DNA of 64,000 nucleotides from Monocercomonoides exilis. Its lineage: Eukaryota; Preaxostyla; Oxymonadida; Polymastigidae. Below the pieces are notes generated by a model, which worked only from the letters and a program-made list of their open reading frames with translations, made no database searches and was not told where the DNA came from. The DNA is taken from contig LSRY02000016.1 of assembly GCA_001643675.2 (NCBI GenBank), positions 186,001-250,000 on the forward strand, read 5' to 3'. Below are positions 61,236 through 64,000 of this stretch, piece after piece. Positions within the stretch are counted from its first letter, which is position 1, and each line of letters opens with the position of its first letter. The position numbers and the translations under genes were made by a program.

Positions 61236-64000
61236 TCAAGTGCTGCACAACTCATTCACGGCACCATTAGCCTCTTTTGATTCTTGATGGCTATAGCAAA
61301 TATTTTCTTTCTCGTCTTCTTTCTGTTCACTTGTCTCTTCATCACTTTGATGTGCATTTTGATTTTCCACTGGTAAATATGAAGACTGGTCATTTCCTGG
61401 CAAAGCAGCCGTATAATTTTGAGTTATTTGCTCGTCTGATTGTGTTTCTGGAGGAGCATCATCCAATTCATAGTAATCAATCACATCTTCCTTCTCTCCG
61501 TCTGCCGGCGGAAGCGAAGGCGGAGGCTGCGAAAGGCCGAACTGAGGATTGTCAAGAGCCTTCTGCCTCTGCAAATTCTGGTTCTTGCGGTCGGGCCAGT
61601 GGTGGCCAAAGGCATGTGGAAAGTTGGGCTTATCTCTTTGAATAATGTCTGATGACTGAACAGCTATTCGTGAAGAGGCTGTAGAATTGTGCGAATATTG
61701 ATAGTTTGATGGCTGCTGGAATGCTGAATTTGTCTTGGGAGCTAATGCTGATGGCGTAATTGACTTACTAGTTCTGCTTTTGTTCGCAGAATACGAGGGA
61801 GAAGGCTGAGAAGGCGAAGAAGAGGAGGATGCAGCTTCACCAGACAGATGAGGAGAAAGAGCTGAAGAAGAAGTAGATGATGATGATGAAGGAGATGATG
61901 ATGAAGATGGATGTGCGGACAATGACATAGGCTGGCTTGTGAGAGAAGAAGAATAAGCAGGCTGCGAAGGCTGAGCACTTCCAGTTCCCAGGAGCAGCCG
62001 AGGAGAGCCTGACACATATGCTTCCGAAGGCGAACGAGTATCCTGAAGAGAAGTATGTGGCGAATTCGAGTTTTCGCTGCCAATGTCACTGTGGAAGCTG
62101 ACAGGGGCGGTTGCTGATGGAGGAATGCAGAAGGCAGCTGCTTGTACTGTTGGTGTGTACTCATCCTGCTTTGAGTAGTATTGGTCACCAGGAGAATATA
62201 GAATGTTGCGAGAAGGAGCAGATGCATTGGCATTTCTGTTGAAAGCTCTTTTTTGCTCTTCAATCACACGCAGCATTTCTGACTCTGTCACAAAATTGAC
62301 ATAGCTGAGTGGCACAGACGCGTCAAATGATGAATGAATGGAGAGTAGATCTTCATACTCCATTGGCTGATCTTTGAAGGCAGCGGCAGCATTGTCATAT
62401 GGAGTCTCAACACCAAACTCATCTTCCTTTTCAATGCCACTCCTTATTCCTGATGTCGGCTGCTCTGCTTCTGGCATCATAAATCCCTGCGTTATGTTAC
62501 TCTCATCAGGTTTCTCGACCACTTCGTGTGTCTGCTCAATCTTTGGCTCTGCTTTCCCTTTCCCTTTTGCCTTTTCCTGAGTCTCCGTGCCAGCGGAATC
62601 ATTCAAATTGCTTTCATCCACAGCTTCTCCTGAATGTGTCTCTTTCTTTGCGATCTGTTGATCGTTGTTCTGAGGTATTTCTCCTTCTCCACTGGCAAAG
62701 TTGTCTGCTCCAATGTAGTCCTTGCTCTGCACAGTCATCCGATCCACGCTGCCTCCCTGCTGATACGACGTATTCTGCTCGTTCAGCTGCTTGTTGTAGA
62801 GCGATGCCAGCGAAAGAGAGTATCTCAGGATGAGAAACAGATCATCCTGGTTGATGGCTACCAGCGGCTGCGAGAAGAACTCCGGTGCAGACGCAAACAG
62901 CTGCGTCGTCTGCGGCACGCCAAACGAGAAGAACGACAGGCGATTCAAAAGTGGCGGGAGAAACGTGCCGTTCTGCTGAGAACCTGCGCCTTCTGGTGAG
63001 TCCTTTCGGTCTCCGTGCAATTGTCGGGTGTTGCGCGACATGTCCACAAAGAGTGAGCTGATTGATGACTGTCTTTCTCTCTCTTCTGCCAGCCCATAAT
63101 ACGTGGCTGTATTGCCTGCCATGTAATTGTGCGTATCATTTGCATAGTCCACATATCCTCCATAATCAGACAGATCATCTTCGCTCCCAAAGTCATCGCC
63201 TTCTTTCTCGTTTCCGCTTCTTGTTTTTCCTTTCTCTTTGTGTCTTCTGCTTTCGTCAAGTGACTTCGTTGCATTGTCCTCGCTCTCTCTGTTTGACTCA
63301 CAGTCCGTATATGACTTCAACAGGAATCCTTTACCTGATTTGTGCCTCGTTTTCCTCTTTGGTTCTTCCGCAGGTGGAGGTGATGTTGAGGAAGAGAGGC
63401 GCTGTGATCTGTGCATTCTGGATGAGTGTGGATGGGTTGAGATGTCTGCAACACTTTGTGTCGAACGGCCTGTGCGAGAAGACCGATGGAGAGAGTGTTT
63501 GAGCTTGTTGGAGTGGGAAGAGGGGCTGGCGGGTGTGGTGACGACTGACAGGGCAGATAAAGCAGTGAGAGCAGTCATGGTGGGAGAAGGAGGCGCCTGA
63601 GAAGCAGAGTGTGACGCAACAGAGACTGAGGCTGACGCTGAAGCAGAAGCAGATGCTGATGCTGAGGCAGAGACTGATGCTGATGTAGTGGATGAGGAAG
63701 AAGAAGAAGAAGAAGAAGAAGAAGAAGAAGAAGAAGAAGAAGAAGAAGAAGAAGAAGAAGACGAGGAGGAGGAACTTGATAACAACGAAGAGGAAGAAGA
63801 AGAAGAAGATGATGATGAAGATAGCACCGATGACGAATAGGAAGAAGAGGAAGAAGAAGTTGACTGTGAAGAAGGTGAAATTGCAGGCGGAGGAGAATTC
63901 GAGTTGGAACGATAAACTTTTGAAGGAGCAGCTACATTTAATGAGGAAGATGAAGACAAAGCAGCACTTTCGCTCTTTCTCTGAGCATCGACCGAGTCTT
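61236..64000 (-). CDS. Ser-rich low-complexity protein, 5' end beyond window
   Basis: The minus-strand frame is open from the right window edge to the TAA at 61236-61238, giving about 921 visible residues. The N-terminal visible part carries a ~40-residue Ser run, a Ser-Ala alternating stretch, and Ser/Pro/Thr-rich sequence. An acidic/Lys-rich region follows. One compact block with normal composition (about 62790-62960) reads FLPPLLNRLSFFSFGVPQTT, then FFSQPLVAINQDDLFLILRY; it is probably the folded or binding core. A second short block near 62240-62360 (YEDLLSIHSSFDASVPLSYV) also looks ordered. The C-terminus is Gln/Asn/Glu-rich. No known domain was recognised and no function is proposed. 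The codon style matches the Ser-rich parts of the PUF and dynein genes. Confidence 0.72.
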   Translation of the reverse strand, partial: DSVDAQRKSESAALSSSSSLNVAAPSKVYRSNSNSPPPAISPSSQSTSSSSSSYSSSVLSSSSSSSSSSSSLLSSSSSSSSSSSSSSSSSSSSSSSSSSSSSSTTSASVSASASASASASASASVSVASHSASQAPPSPTMTALTALSALSVVTTPASPSSHSNKLKHSLHRSSRTGRSTQSVADISTHPHSSRMHRSQRLSSSTSPPPAEEPKRKTRHKSGKGFLLKSYTDCESNRESEDNATKSLDESRRHKEKGKTRSGNEKEGDDFGSEDDLSDYGGYVDYANDTHNYMAGNTATYYGLAEERERQSSISSLFVDMSRNTRQLHGDRKDSPEGAGSQQNGTFLPPLLNRLSFFSFGVPQTTQLFASAPEFFSQPLVAINQDDLFLILRYSLSLASLYNKQLNEQNTSYQQGGSVDRMTVQSKDYIGADNFASGEGEIPQNNDQQIAKKETHSGEAVDESNLNDSAGTETQEKAKGKGKAEPKIEQTHEVVEKPDESNITQGFMMPEAEQPTSGIRSGIEKEDEFGVETPYDNAAAAFKDQPMEYEDLLSIHSSFDASVPLSYVNFVTESEMLRVIEEQKRAFNRNANASAPSRNILYSPGDQYYSKQDEYTPTVQAAAFCIPPSATAPVSFHSDIGSENSNSPHTSLQDTRSPSEAYVSGSPRLLLGTGSAQPSQPAYSSSLTSQPMSLSAHPSSSSSPSSSSSTSSSALSPHLSGEAASSSSSPSQPSPSYSANKSRTSKSITPSALAPKTNSAFQQPSNYQYSHNSTASSRIAVQSSDIIQRDKPNFPHAFGHHWPDRKNQNLQRQKALDNPQFGLSQPPPSLPPADGEKEDVIDYYELDDAPPETQSDEQITQNYTAALPGNDQSSYLPVENQNAHQSDEETSEQKEDEKENICYSHQESKEANGAVNELCST
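63600..63840 (-). repeat. Ser/Ala and Ser trinucleotide repeats
   Basis: A (GAA)n/(TTC)n-type microsatellite (about 63687-63760) and related interrupted triplets up to 63840 encode long Ser runs in the minus-strand protein. The adjacent GCT/GAT-type repeat (about 63600-63675) encodes alternating Ser-Ala and Ser-Val. The near-pure triplets suggest recent slippage. Confidence 0.88.

Noticed and set aside
1-64000. CRISPR arrays, insertion sequences or bacterial operons
   Set aside because: Spliceosomal introns and eukaryote-specific proteins show nuclear DNA, and no spaced direct-repeat array was seen.

Overview
The window is nuclear DNA of a unicellular eukaryote. Several genes carry short GT-AG introns of about 50-150 bp. 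The proteins include a dynein heavy chain, a centrin, a 20S proteasome alpha subunit, a Pumilio-family RNA-binding protein, a SET-MYND methyltransferase, an RCC1-repeat protein and a giant beta-helix surface protein. Very long Ser/Gln low-complexity tracts, compact AT-rich spacers, standard stop codons and a giant membrane-anchored beta-helix adhesin-like protein would fit a flagellated metamonad, perhaps an oxymonad of the Monocercomonoides/Blattamonas type. That placement is an inference from style; there is no rRNA or other marker here to prove it.

Layout. 1-22912 (+): 3' part of a dynein heavy chain, read as one exon, roughly twice the expected length because of in-frame low-complexity insertions. 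23179-25614 (+): a four-exon helical-repeat (ARM/HEAT-like) protein of unknown function. 26271-27342 (-): a five-exon proteasome subunit alpha (PSMA3 type). 27343-32591: a 5 kb AT-rich accessory stretch with a decayed pogo/Tigger-like DDE transposase (about 28128-29620, +) and a near-perfect 1 kb inverted repeat (31160-32144). 32592-44190 (-): a two-exon gene for a ~3,844-residue secreted/surface beta-helix protein with a C-terminal membrane anchor, built from about nine ~860-bp tandem modules. 44280-51780 (+): a three-exon Pumilio/PUF gene, starting only 89 bp from the start codon of the surface-protein gene. 52711-54399 (-): RCC1-repeat protein. 54570-55414 (-): five-exon centrin. 55724-56464 (-): three-exon multi-spanning membrane protein. 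56452-60193 (+): two-exon SMYD-type SET-MYND protein, whose start overlaps or nearly abuts that of the membrane protein. 61236-64000 (-): partial Ser-rich hypothetical protein running off the right edge.

Dynein and centrin point to a cell with microtubular motility structures. The proteasome subunit, PUF, SMYD and RCC1 genes are unrelated housekeeping or regulatory genes; nothing suggests an operon-like pathway. Notable points are the inflated, motif-degenerate dynein, the modular surface protein, the palindromic element, the transposase relic, and two very tight divergent gene pairs. All splice sites were assigned by hand from frame continuity, GT/AG ends and family alignment, and no search was run.
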